NCBI GenBank assembly: GCA_977006965.1
Contig: OZ345353.1
Coordinates: 1,798,001-1,862,000, forward strand
Source of the DNA: Phymatolithon calcareum
Taxonomy: Eukaryota; Rhodophyta; Florideophyceae; Hapalidiales
DNA: 64,000 nucleotides
Reading direction: 5' to 3'
In this document: one piece after another, positions 22,515-33,022 of the stretch
Numbering within the stretch: position 1 is the first letter of the stretch
Layout: every line of letters starts with the position of its first letter
Notes under the pieces: model-generated
The model's database searches: none
The model's input: only the letters and a program-made list of their open reading frames with translations
What the model was told of the DNA's origin: nothing
Made by a program: the position numbers and the translations under genes

Positions 22515-24558
22515 AGGAGGCTTCCGAGTCGGTCGCGGAGAGTGGCGCCCACAAGGATGGGTTGGTCGGCGATGCGGGGTTTCTGAAGACCCACACCGCC
22601 TTAATAAAAACCCTTCGTGTTCATGGCGGTCTCAATCGAGCTCTTGGCGATGTAAGCATCCATCACGTCGGTAGGGGTCTCATCGTCGGCGTCATTGAGA
22701 TCCGCAGCTGCCAGCGCATTATCGAGCTGCAGTAGACTGTCCTCAGCAAAGTTCGTGGCAGTTGGGGATGGTTCTCCCTCCGACGCGGGACAGTCCTCTG
22801 CGGCTGCGACGTGGGCGTCCTCCTCAATGCCGAGGAGCAAGTCAAGAACGATGTGAATTTGAGAGTGCCCTTGATGGACTCGATTGCGCACGTAGCTGCG
22901 GACAGCGCCTGCGGCGCATACGTGGCCAGGGGTCCAATCCGACGAACCACACTTGAAACATTCGTTCCTGCGGCGGGCGTCTTCGAACTCAACGGAGTTG
23001 CGCTCATTGCGACGACGGAAGCGCTGCTTTGCCGGAGCCTGGGAGTGAATTGGGGGGCATGTTTGCGTACGTTGCGAGGATGTCGACCGTAGCGCTGGAA
23101 GAAAGCTTCAGACGCGTCATCATCAGCGGGAGTCTCCGCTACACGCGTAGCGTAGGATGTGCTTCTAGACTTCAACTCTTCCGAGAGTTGAAGGCTTTCG
23201 TGCAGCGCGGTGACAAATCCGTGAAACTTGTAACGATGAGCTATAATGTTCCGGATAGGAGCAATAACCCACTCGTGGTTGATGACAGCGCTGCGCAAGT
23301 ATCGTGTCTTGTTCTCATCGGAGCGAAATCCGACGGGACACTGCGGAGTGAGACGCTCAATCAGGTCGACCATCTTATTAAGACCAGCAGACTCAGTAGA
23401 GATGGAGTGCTCCACCATGAAAGAGTCCAGCTTCAGCCCTTCAAGTCTGGATTGGACCTGAAGCTGACGAGAGTCGCTGTCGTACTCCTTGCGCACCATG
23501 CCAGCCACCTGGGCGTACGACATACCACTCACGAAGTGGCTGAGCAGGAAGGTCCGGGCAGGGCCATCCAAGGAGTTGACGAAATACTCTGCGGTCTGGT
23601 TCGGAGTGAGACGGTGCTGACGAGCGCATGTCTCGTAGTCCCTGAGATGGTGCTCGATGGAGGTAGAGAGCTCTCCAGTGAACTTCGAGGAAGCGAAGGA
23701 CTGGCCAATGTAGTTGGCCTTGCGCGTATCCTCCTGAGCTGCCGACGTAGAGACTTGACGCTCTCTGTGCATCGGTATCATCTGTTGGGGTGGAGTCGTC
23801 GGTGATGCTGCGCTTTCGAAGGTGCGACCCAGGCTCTGCATCGGGACAGGCTGAAAGCTTGGGATCTGTTCGGTGGAAGCGGCTTGAGCGACCGGCGGAG
23901 CTACAGGGGTAGTCTCCATAGCCGGAGGACGATGGGGTGCTGTGCTCCTTGAAGCGGCTCCAGATGACCCGGGATCGCGTTGTGATGCTGCTCCTTGCGT
24001 TGCAGCCGAGCGAGTCCCGCGTGCGGAGAAGGAGCGAGCGTCTTTGAACTTGTTGATGATATCGCGCGCCTCCTCCGGACCTATGCCTAACAGGTAGGCG
24101 AACCAAATCTGATTTTGGATTCCCTTATGCTCCTTCTCGTAGTCAGAGAGGATAAGGTTGTCAATAAAAGCAGCATCGATTTCACGAAATCCCTAGAGCT
24201 CGGCGACAGCCTACAGCACCTTGATCGGATACATCGGGCGACCGAAGTAGTCCTCGGTAAAGACATGAGATGCAGCTGGGAGCAAGTCGGACATCAGTTC
24301 AGAGACTTCCATAGGGTCCGGCATCGTGGCTGGTGTCGTTGCTTGGCTGTTCGGGATCGAGAAGGCAAGGAGGATTTCCCTCGCAATTCCAAGGTACCTC
24401 CGGAAGAAGTCGTCCTCTTCGGAGATCATCCCAGCCATCTTCTGTACCTTGCCGTAACGCTGGGCTGCCTGTGCCTTGGGTAAGACAGCAGGTTCATCGG
24501 GCGTACGGTGAGGACCGGGTGCAGCACCAGCGGCGGCGGGTGCTCCAGCGTCTGCCAT
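22515..24558 (-). pseudogene. gag: Copia gag, interrupted by stops and frame changes
   Basis: Reading starts at the Met in MADAGAPAAAGAAP (24558). Two TAG codons occur near 24190-24215 in the same frame, after ...PIKVL and after AVAEL. The frame then continues for about 1.1 kb through a gag-like helical domain (FVNSLDGPARTFLLSHF). Near 23,040 the coding sense moves to another frame, which carries the zinc-knuckle-like CFKCGSSDWTPGHVC. A TAA at about 22601 interrupts that frame, and a last shift near 22510 leads into pol. The stops would be Gln codons (CAG, CAG, CAA) if one C-to-T change is undone at each. The LTRs say the insertion is young, so the damage is recent or was present in the parent copy. 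Confidence 0.75.
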
Positions 24559-24618
24559 TGTGCAGTACTGCGGTTTTGGGAACGGTGGGTAGCGCAAAGT
24601 AGACCTGCGAATCCGGAT

Positions 24619-24966
24619 TGTCGTCACAGGCCCCGTTTGCGCCTCGCACGGCGCTGCCCTCTGTACAATCAGAGGGCGGGAGTGGCTGCGCGGTCCGTTC
24701 CAAAAAAAGGGGGGGAAGGGGGTGTAGTGTTTGCAGAGGCCGATGCCTCTGCGCGGGGTGAGAATGCGCGCAAGCCGAGCTTGTGCTGTAGACTAGACCT
24801 TTTAGCAAGTGCCAATCTTTACAACATTCTAGCCCAGGCAAAGTAGCGAGGGACAACTAAATCTATCTTAAGGTATCTAGCGTGTATGATAGGACGCACC
24901 TCCGCAGCTCACAGACCGCTGGGGTTTGTGGCTGGACGCCCATGTATGACAACGAATGACTCGACA
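24619..24966 (-). repeat. 5' LTR of the copia element
   Basis: 348 bp, about 99% identical to 17120-17467. The differences seen are one extra C in the CCCC near its inner end, one fewer A in the A-run, G for A in GCGAGGGAC and G for C in GGCTGGACG. I could not match the adjoining inner sequence (ATCCGGATTCGCAGG in element sense) to a particular primer tRNA. Confidence 0.95.
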
Positions 24967-24971
24967 TTTTT

Positions 24972-27094
24972 GGACTCTCTCGTGAGCGTTGCCCTTTACA
25001 TAGCGAAAGCAGCAGTTATATGGGTTGAAAAATTTAAAAAAATCGAGACAAAAACGTTTGCGAATTCAAAATGCGAATGACACAATGAGTTTGATCAGAA
25101 TATTACGTACACGGATCTTGCAGGCGATATCTGGCGAAACTTTTGATCTTTCCAAGCGTTAATTCTATTTCTAGAATCGAAATTGTGTCCTTGTTGTTTC
25201 AATTTTCCGGCGAAAGTTGATAGAGCTTACTCAGAACGTTTTAGACATAGGAAATTTTCCTGCAGAATCATAGTTCTCCCGGATATTTAAACGTTTTCGC
25301 GGAACTTCAAAACATTAAAGCAATGTGGATGTCAGATTTTTTGCAACGGTGGTAGGGTAATCAATTTCAGTGATTCGTGACGTCCCTGCGTAGGCCGTCT
25401 ATCATAGATCTAGCATCACTTAGAAGACCTCAAGACTAGGTGCAGCCGCATGGTGAGTGCATAGTACAGTGTAGCCTTTAGTTTTCATCCGAAAAATAGA
25501 ATATTTCCTTCCCAACTTTAACAAAAAAGTAAGACAATGATCACTCGATAAAAATCCAACTTCGTACTTTCTTTCATTAATCGACATTGCCTAACTTGAC
25601 CGAAATAAATCAACACCAGTTAGAGCGATACGCGAGGTTTTCTATACTTTTGACGGAAGAGCAGGAGCGTGAGTCGGGCGTTGAGCGTTTTGGGTCTGCT
25701 GCCGCCGCTTTCCCAACCAACTGCTCAACGGTCCCACGCTGCCTGTACAGCCGCCTCCCGTCCCCCTTTCGCGGATATTATCCAAACAGGCGCTCCACGC
25801 AAAGCAAGATGAGGTATTAGCGGTGTCCTTGGCCCCCAATAAAGCCAAGGACGCCAAATATCCCGTAGAAGAGCAGATGCTAGACTACGGGACTGTGTTT
25901 GGTCCAATCATGGCTCGCACTCCCTTCAAAAGAACAGAGACAAGGAGTGAGCAGGAGCAGGTTCCAAGGAATGCTGGAAAATACCTGCATAAACAACGTT
26001 GATATGAAAAATAAGCGCTGGGAGTCGATCAGTATGAATGCGAGGTTTTGGAGAGTAAAATTGTTTCTTTCTTGGGTTTTGTACACTCGAGAGCTAATAC
26101 AAAGCTTTAAGATCGAAACAGTGACGTAAAATGGAGCTCTATACATTCCGAATACGGACAAAAGAACGTTATGGTCAGAAATTGCATTTTAAAATTTTGC
26201 AGAACCTCGAGCCTCGTTCTTTTCGTGTGGCAGACTCTGAATAGAAAGCTATAGTGCCAGGAAATATGTGGTTTTTATGTAAGACTGTAGCTCTTTCTTA
26301 AAATTCCCACAGTCTTAGAGTCGCTTTTCCTTAGCTGTGCAACAATGAAATTCGATCTATTCCGACGTCTCCTCCAGTGCTCAATAGCGCGTTCGAAAAC
26401 GGGATCCACAGTTTTGATAGCTTCTCCGTGAGAGCCGTCCATTCAAGTGCCGAGATTTTTGTTTCCTCCTGCTTTCCAATGTTGGCATCCGAGAATTCGT
26501 GTCCTATTAGCAGCTCTAAACAAGTTAAATCAGGCGTCCTCTCTGAGGTTGGCCTGACGAGCGCAGCCTCCCGAGCCTGTTTGCCACTCCGCATCTATTG
26601 GCTCCTTGCGGTTCGGCTGTTCTTGAACGAGCGTCTTTTAAAAGCGCCAGAGACTTGCAAGTTGTTCTCCAGGATTTTGCTTGGCGATCAATTTGGAAAA
26701 TTTCCCACGACTTCGCAATCAGAAACAGCCTGCGCGAACAGAGCTCGCAGCGCGGAGTCTGCTCATGCGCAAATTCTCAGGCTTTTTCCATGGCGAATTC
26801 TTGGCACTTTCCAAAACATCCCGATGAATGTAATGGTAATAATCAATACGAATTGCAGCATTTCCAAATATTGTTTCCTTACAAATCAAAAAAGCGAAAT
26901 TTTACCCGGACGGATTCAGTCATGGAGGCGCCTTGCACACGTTCTGACTGGCCATGTTTCCCGGCCTGTGATGCTTGACGTCATCATGGGAAGGGCATGG
27001 TATGAAAAGCAAAGCGATAATTTCTCCCTTTATAGTATGGCACAAAAATATCCAGGTACTGTAAACGAACACTAATTCTCAGTATTATTCGTTA
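24972..27094. other. Gene-poor stretch
   Basis: AT-rich DNA with no recognisable gene or repeat. A frame on the + strand at 26377-27075 is open for 232 codons but matches nothing I know and is compositionally unremarkable. Confidence 0.5.
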
Positions 27095-27107
27095 TCGACC
27101 TCTTAAT

Positions 27108-27403
27108 TTTTTTTTTTTTCCTTTCAAGTTTATTTAAAAGCCCCACAGACTTCCGAAGATATGGGCAAGGCTTCCTCTGGTGCTACCTACCTTTGTGTAG
27201 CTCACAAAACGTCCACTAGAATCGCAGACGGGAAAACTTAGGACTCAAAGTAGTCCTATCTCAGTCCTCTACGGGATTGTTGGTGCTTGGACTCGACCAC
27301 TTTTTGCCTTGCATTCTGCGGATTAATACAGGCCTTCTTCGTTCTCCATGCGTTCTATGAGTGTCTTGCTAAATAGTAAGAGCTCATCTAGCGCCTTTTC
27401 TGG
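27108..27403 (-). mobile_element. 5'-truncated poly-A non-LTR retrotransposon (LINE) insertion
   Basis: An exact 13 bp duplication TCGACCTCTTAAT flanks the insert (27095-27107 and 27404-27416). In element sense it ends ...GGGGCTTTTAAATAAACTTG followed by a poly-A run, with an AATAAA signal. It is nearly identical to the 3' end of the longer copy at 58615-59240, including the last codons of the RT protein (ELLLFSKTLIER). Confidence 0.93.
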
Positions 27404-27484
27404 TCGACCTCTTAATGATGCACAGTACTGTTTAGAACAGAATAGAGACAATTTAGACCCCCGAAGTACTAATGCAGAACGCGT

Positions 27485-29100
27485 TACAATACTCTGGTTG
27501 CTTCGAGTGGAATCGTCTTAGGACGAGCGGCAGGCAGAGAAGAAGCGTGCTGAAAAATAGCTAGCAGGATGAACGCCCTGCCGTAATTCAAGTAGAGATA
27601 AATAATAGAAGCACTGCTTGCTAGCCCTATAACGTGAATAAGAAATCAATAGTATTACAATACACTGAATAGACTTGGACCCATTGCCCTGCATGAAACT
27701 GCAGTATTGTAAGTAACGCATTGGTAGTGCGTTGTAAGTGATTCTCGAGAAAGCACTCTGGAGGGCACACCGCACAGAAAAGCCGTCTGTGCGGGTTCTT
27801 TTATTGGGAAGAGTGCCCGTGAGGACGGTTGATGTCCTCACTACTGTTTTTTGTGTTCTTGTGTGTTGTCTCTCGGGAGTGTTTTGTGTTGGGTGTGTGT
27901 GAAGGACCTACATCGCCATCTTAGATTTTCAAATTTATTTTTTATGAGCTTGGGAATCCGAGAAGCTCATTGGACAATTTCTGCTATGGCAGTACATAAT
28001 TGGCTAAGCAGAAAAAGACCTCGCGCCGTGGAAACTTTTTCTAGAAATTCTCTGCAGAAGGTTCCTTCAAAAATCAGGACAGCTCCCTAAACGCGCAGTT
28101 TAAGACCACTTCCTGATACGTTGTTCGCATTTTGAAAACTGTTATAAAAATCCAAGAACGAAGGTTATACAAAAATCAAAAAATTAAAGAAAAGGGATGA
28201 AATAAGGAGTGTAGAGCACTTTTCGAAATTCTGATCTTGAAAAGAATCGCCTACAAGGATGGACAATTATCTCGAAAAGGACTCGTTTAATTTCTTATTG
28301 CCTCTGTCAAAAGTTTCAAATGGTTGTAGACTACCACAGGAATACCACAAAGTTGGTAAAATCGAACGTCTAGGCGGCAAAAAAGTTCGCGCCGCGAGAC
28401 CAAAAGTTTTTTAAAGTCGGCAAAGGAACAGGCGAAAAGAAGCTGAAACTGTTCGAAAGAAACACTAGAAGCATTTTTCTGTTTTTGGAGATAATTACAC
28501 CGAAATCAGCGGTTTTTGTTAATCTTTTGCTGACCTCATACTTGAAATTGTTTCACTTCTTTTTACTCATTTTCTTGAAAACTGGATGCAGTCCCGTTGG
28601 TGCAAACGATATAAGTAAAATTTTCATCCAGTTTATGAGCATTGTTTCGGTCAGTGAGAGCGCTTCAAAGATGGGGATGATCTCCGGAGGAGTGCGCATT
28701 CTCGTATCATAATGCGCAGGTGAGGCGTTACAGTATAGAGCTTATCACATTAGAGGATTAACTCCCCTAATAAAATTAATACCAGAGTGAAGGAAACATT
28801 CTGGGTGGAGGCGCCTTGAAAAATTTGGTGCAGTTTGTGGACCACATCGAGGCGAGCTTCGAGGTGATCGGGCGCTTAGTCCAGACCGCATTGGACCGTA
28901 ACGAGGAAGTCGTGGTGCAAGGTGCAAGTTCAGCTTGCCCAGATCGAGAACTACACTAAAAATAATAATGAAGGCTTATTCCCCTATGGGTCTAGCAAGC
29001 AGTGCTTCTATTTTTACCTCTACTTAGATTATGGCATGGTGTTGTACAGTTCTTCTCTGCCTGCCGCTCGTCATTAGATGATTCCACGGTTCGCCAGTCT
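27485..29100. repeat. Inverted repeat pair, about 120-150 bp arms 1.35 kb apart
   Basis: Left arm about 27510-27635 (GACGAGCGGCAGGCAGAG... to ...AAGCACTGCTTGCTAG). The right arm, about 28993-29090, is its inverse (CTAGCAAGCAGTGCTT... to ...CTCTGCCTGCCGCTCGTC), diverged and with a short deletion. The arms point outward and could be ends of a decayed element. The interior has no gene I can recognise; 28745-28985 is somewhat GC-richer. Confidence 0.6.
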
Positions 29101-31606
29101 TCGTGGACGGACAGAAGAACTACACTCGGAAATCCTGTTCTCGGGAGGTACTACGAAAGTAACAAGGCCCTGCCTTCTGATTTCCAAAGACTTTCGTCAG
29201 ACTTGCCGACGCAAAATTGCAGCACCATTACCCGCAGAGAACTTCATCGCCTAAGCAAAAGCGTCCAACCTCTGGCAAAAAATGTTTGTCATACGCCCAA
29301 TCACGAGGTAAGTACGTTGCACGAGCGCAAATGTCATCGAGCGGACCATTACTTGGATAGCGCCATGAATTATTACGGAGACGTTACATGACCGATTGGG
29401 TTTTTTGACAGCGGATATTACGGTGTGCTATGTATCGTCCGTCCAGCTGGGTAAACAACTTGTAAGATTACTCAAAGTGATTGCTAGTGTGCCATGTCCA
29501 TTCGAAGGCGTCATTCATACATTTCCGTATCGCGCTGCACAGAACGATTGCTTAAGCTTCGGAAATCATGAGCATGCACCGTACCATGTGCGAGAGCTTT
29601 CCTTCGTCGAATGTACATATTCAGTGATAGTAATTGTCAATTATTGCCAAAATATGAGCAATGAATGGGCGCTCAACTTCGACTCGCTTGGTTTTGTGGG
29701 AAGTGTTCAGAATCACTCGCATGTGATTTTGCAGCTACTATACCGTACTTGCAATGAGGGTTGTGAACGGCAAAGCAGAAGAGTTGATATTGGTGTTGTT
29801 GTCGGGCATATTTGCCGGATGAAAGCAATAATGGCACGAGGCTGTGATGCTTGTTTTACATGCGTGAAGAGAAATCAATCTCTTCTTTCTTGCCCTGATA
29901 CAGTAAAGAACGAAGGGCAACTTTATGCAGAAGATATGACGTCCAATGAATTCGTTACGTATCGTTCCAGAACATTTTTCCGAAACATGAAGCATATTCT
30001 TTACCAGAAGTGAATAGTAAAGTAGCAATCTCCATGACATGCATTGTGAAAATTCGAAATTGCCATCCTGGAAGTTTGCAGCTCTCAGTGAAGAAGCCAC
30101 GGGACTCTGTGTCTAAGACCGACTGACGTGCACATAAACTGAACGACCGGCATATAATATTGTGCAATTGGATGCTGAATTGCGCTACAGAACGGGATAA
30201 CTGTCGGGCCAAGACTAGGACAATCCGCTGGAAATGCGCACAGAATACTATCGCCCCGCGCCACTGCGATCGCAAACAGTATGTACTTCAAAGGTTAAGA
30301 ACGAAATACAGTCTCCCTGACCAACGTGATTGGGTGCCGACATTTCGAGTGGAAGTTGTCAGTCAAACTCGACTGGTTCGAGAGAGTGCTGTGATGTCCC
30401 ACCGTCCGCTTAGATCCGTTGTAAAATTGGACGTCCCGCAACTGTAACTTTAACTTTTTTAAAAGTTTAGCTTAAAAGTCGGACAGGCCGTCACTTGACG
30501 CAACGTTCCGACCCGTCGCAGATTGCAATGTGGCCACCCACCAGAGGCGCAATTATGGAAAGAATCGGCGTTCATTCAATCATTGACCACTGCCCGGAGA
30601 GCAATGTGTCGTGGAAGTCAATCACTTTGTGTCATATTTCAAGCCTCCTGAAAAATCTACTGGTATGATAGCAACCTTCCCACTGATGTCAGCGTGGCGT
30701 GAACGCGGACCGATTTCTAATTGGTTGTCCCACGATATGAGGCCATTCTAGCCTTACGCCTCTCCTGACAAGCTTTCAACATTCCACTTTCTTCAAAATT
30801 CTTTTAAAAATCAGATTCGGCGAAAGTGGAGGAGGACACCGTGTATGCTCCGTGTGGGCTTCCACTTTCCCTTGCAAGGTCTTTCCCTTCTATTTTTGTA
30901 GTTACTGTAGGTTTTCTGCTTTAATTGAATTAAAAAACAGCCGGTATTTCAAAAAAAGATATTTTACAATTTCCTCATGTTTTTGAGAATATCCAGCTGA
31001 CGCCGTGTCGATATCTTCCGTTCCGTTTCGGACAAAACCCTAAAAAACCACCTGGAATGACCACATTGTGCGCGGAAGCATTGTCAGCATCATGCCTATG
31101 CAACACACGCAACACTTGTCCCCTGCCTGGAAATGCACTGTTGGCCGCCCCTCTACAGTCCTGCTGCGCACGATTTTTTCCAGCTTCGGAGCCGTTGTAG
31201 ATCAGTCTCGATATCAGTGTCAGAGTTGTTCTTCAAAACGCCTCCAACCACGCCGTAACTCTATAACTTGATGATCAAGACACCATCAGTGGACGTCGAC
31301 GATCGTAGTAGATTAGCAACATGAACGTTAAAAGTCTACTCGCTTGTGACACTACTGCTACAAACGACCGTCACTGCCACAGGATAATATCAAGATACAA
31401 CCTCCACTCAGCGTTCGTTGCTCACGACTCTTTTTCCTTGTCGCAGATGTTATGAGCATTTGCAGCAACAAAACTACTTTGCAACTGGCACACATTACCT
31501 TGTGCAAGCGTCTTCTCAAAATGCCTCTGATTTAATACGCCATGCTGTCTATGCAATTCTTATTTTTCTCTCTCATATTCTCAGCGCAACCTAACCTAAA
31601 GTCTTT
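29101..31606. other. Gene-poor stretch upstream of the MYB gene's 3' end
   Basis: No convincing coding sequence, RNA gene or named repeat. One + frame at 29396-30013 is 205 codons long but has no motif and normal AT-rich composition. Confidence 0.45.
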
Positions 31607-33022
31607 CTAAATACCAAAGTTGCAGAGAGATGCCATAGGCAGCTCTCCACAGTCCAGTCCTAAATCTTCCAGGTCATCATCTTCTCCGTTTCCTCGTCCA
31701 GTCTTAATATCCACAACTTCTGCCAACGACAAGATTTCATTTTTCGCAGACATATTCATCTTTGCCGCAAAGCAGTCTTCTAGTACGCCATCCTCGTGTC
31801 GCTCGGCATCACCTCCAATATAGCTTAGATACGGGTCAGTTAGATCATCACCGCTTACATCGGACACTGACGATGCAGACTCTGCCATTACATCCCCAAC
31901 TTGCCCGTATTGTTCGCCCACTTCACTACAATGCGCGGACCCAATGTCACAGCTTTCTGAGCTTGTCAAAACCAAGTCTTCACTCGCTTGCGTTTCCTGT
32001 TCATCTTCGAAATTCTCACCTTCTAACTCGGTCTCCATGGCGTCTGTCATTGGCGAAGTGACAATCACCTTTTTCTTTGGCTCGATGTCCACGGCGATAG
32101 GAAGCATTCCAGGGGGTAGCTGCATTGGTTCACCGGCCTCAGCGCTCTGCCTTGCGAGACGTGCCATCTTCATCTGGAACTTTTGCGCGTGTGTGCGAAC
32201 TTGCTTTGGTGTTCGGGTCTCAACGTAGTTCGAAATTGCAACGTATGCCTTTTCACCATATTGTGCAACAGCTTCTAGGAAGCGTTCGTGCTCGTCCTGT
32301 GTCCAGTAGCGTGTTTGACCTTGGCGTGGCTCGGTGCATTTAGCAACAATGGTGGATCGCTCTTTCTTGCTAGACTTTCCAATCGGCAATGAAGGAGGGT
32401 GACATTTTTCTTTTGTTTTGCAAGCCTCGGTCTTCTTCGAGCTTGTCGACATGGTGGGGCTGGAGGAGCCGTCGGAGAACGTTGACACAGGTGAGAGAAT
32501 ATTAGTATGCATTCCGGGGCGCTTGGCCTTCTCAATTGCAAGCTTTGGCTTGAGTGGAACAGCTGAAGGGGAAGGTGAGAATCGTTGATGATGCACGATG
32601 GCAGGACGGAGGATTTTCGGCATGGATTTAGACCGAGATTTCGCATCCATCTTGGCGATTGAGTTTTCAAAGGTAATCGATTCAGCAGATTGTCCTGCAT
32701 TTTGCGGATGTGCTTTCAGTTGCAATGGAGTGCACGGGATAGCCGTGCTAGGGGCTATTTTCTTGTTCAACGTTTGCTTCGCTCGGGGACGGGACACAGT
32801 GGGAGATGGTGTTTCGCCGGCGGAGGTGAGCTTGCTTTGCTTGAGGGCGGCGGCGGCGGCACGGGTGATGACCGAGCTCTTGAATACTGTAGTTTGGACG
32901 GTGGAGTTTGTAGTGAGACCTGAAATGGGGGAAAGATTTTGCATTTTACGATAGGTCTCAAGTTCCTTCTCAAGTTCGGCGATGCGACGATGGGCAGCGT
33001 CCAGTTGGACGCGTAGATCCAT
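31607..33022 (-). CDS. One-repeat MYB transcription factor of the SHAQKY class
   Basis: A 471-residue nuclear DNA-binding protein. The MYB/SANT repeat is at about 237-289, starting TRYWTQDEHERFLEAV with the usual spaced aromatic residues. Its third helix is TPKQVRTHAQKFQMK, so the plant signature SHAQKYF appears here as THAQKFQ. Residues 5-28 (LDAAHRRIAELEKELETY) form a short coiled coil that could pair subunits. About 60-230 is basic, Ser/Pro-rich and probably disordered; about 315-465 is strongly acidic and Ser-rich, as in activation domains. In plants this class includes clock-related and MYBST1-like regulators that bind GATAA-type sites; the target here is unknown. No intron. The start is the only Met in front of the coiled coil. 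Confidence 0.9.
   Translation of the reverse strand: MDLRVQLDAAHRRIAELEKELETYRKMQNLSPISGLTTNSTVQTTVFKSSVITRAAAAALKQSKLTSAGETPSPTVSRPRAKQTLNKKIAPSTAIPCTPLQLKAHPQNAGQSAESITFENSIAKMDAKSRSKSMPKILRPAIVHHQRFSPSPSAVPLKPKLAIEKAKRPGMHTNILSPVSTFSDGSSSPTMSTSSKKTEACKTKEKCHPPSLPIGKSSKKERSTIVAKCTEPRQGQTRYWTQDEHERFLEAVAQYGEKAYVAISNYVETRTPKQVRTHAQKFQMKMARLARQSAEAGEPMQLPPGMLPIAVDIEPKKKVIVTSPMTDAMETELEGENFEDEQETQASEDLVLTSSESCDIGSAHCSEVGEQYGQVGDVMAESASSVSDVSGDDLTDPYLSYIGGDAERHEDGVLEDCFAAKMNMSAKNEILSLAEVVDIKTGRGNGEDDDLEDLGLDCGELPMASLCNFGI

Larger units (their letters stand above)
17120..24966 (-). mobile_element. Complete Ty1/copia-type LTR retrotransposon, 7.85 kb, minus orientation
   Basis: Two 348 bp LTRs (TGTCGAG...GACGACA in element sense) flank the body. 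The outside is a run of T on each side (17114-17119 and 24967-24971), consistent with a 5 bp TTTTT duplication. The domain order protease-integrase-RT-RNase H in one frame defines the copia type. The LTRs differ at only about four places (two indels in homopolymers and two substitutions), so the insertion is recent. Unusual: gag is interrupted, and a long GC-rich frame on the opposite strand lies between pol and the 3' LTR. Confidence 0.95.

Noticed and set aside
24595-24618. A specific primer-tRNA match for the copia primer binding site
   Set aside because: ATCCGGATTCGCAGG could not be assigned to a tRNA 3' end or anticodon region with confidence from memory.
26377-27075. 232-codon + strand frame next to the LINE insertion
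   Set aside because: It runs to just before the LINE duplication and shows no recognisable domain; the opposite strand is as plausible, with several stops.
29396-30013. 205-codon + strand frame
   Set aside because: No motif, no signal, overlapping frames on the other strand and no compositional mark of coding; could be chance.
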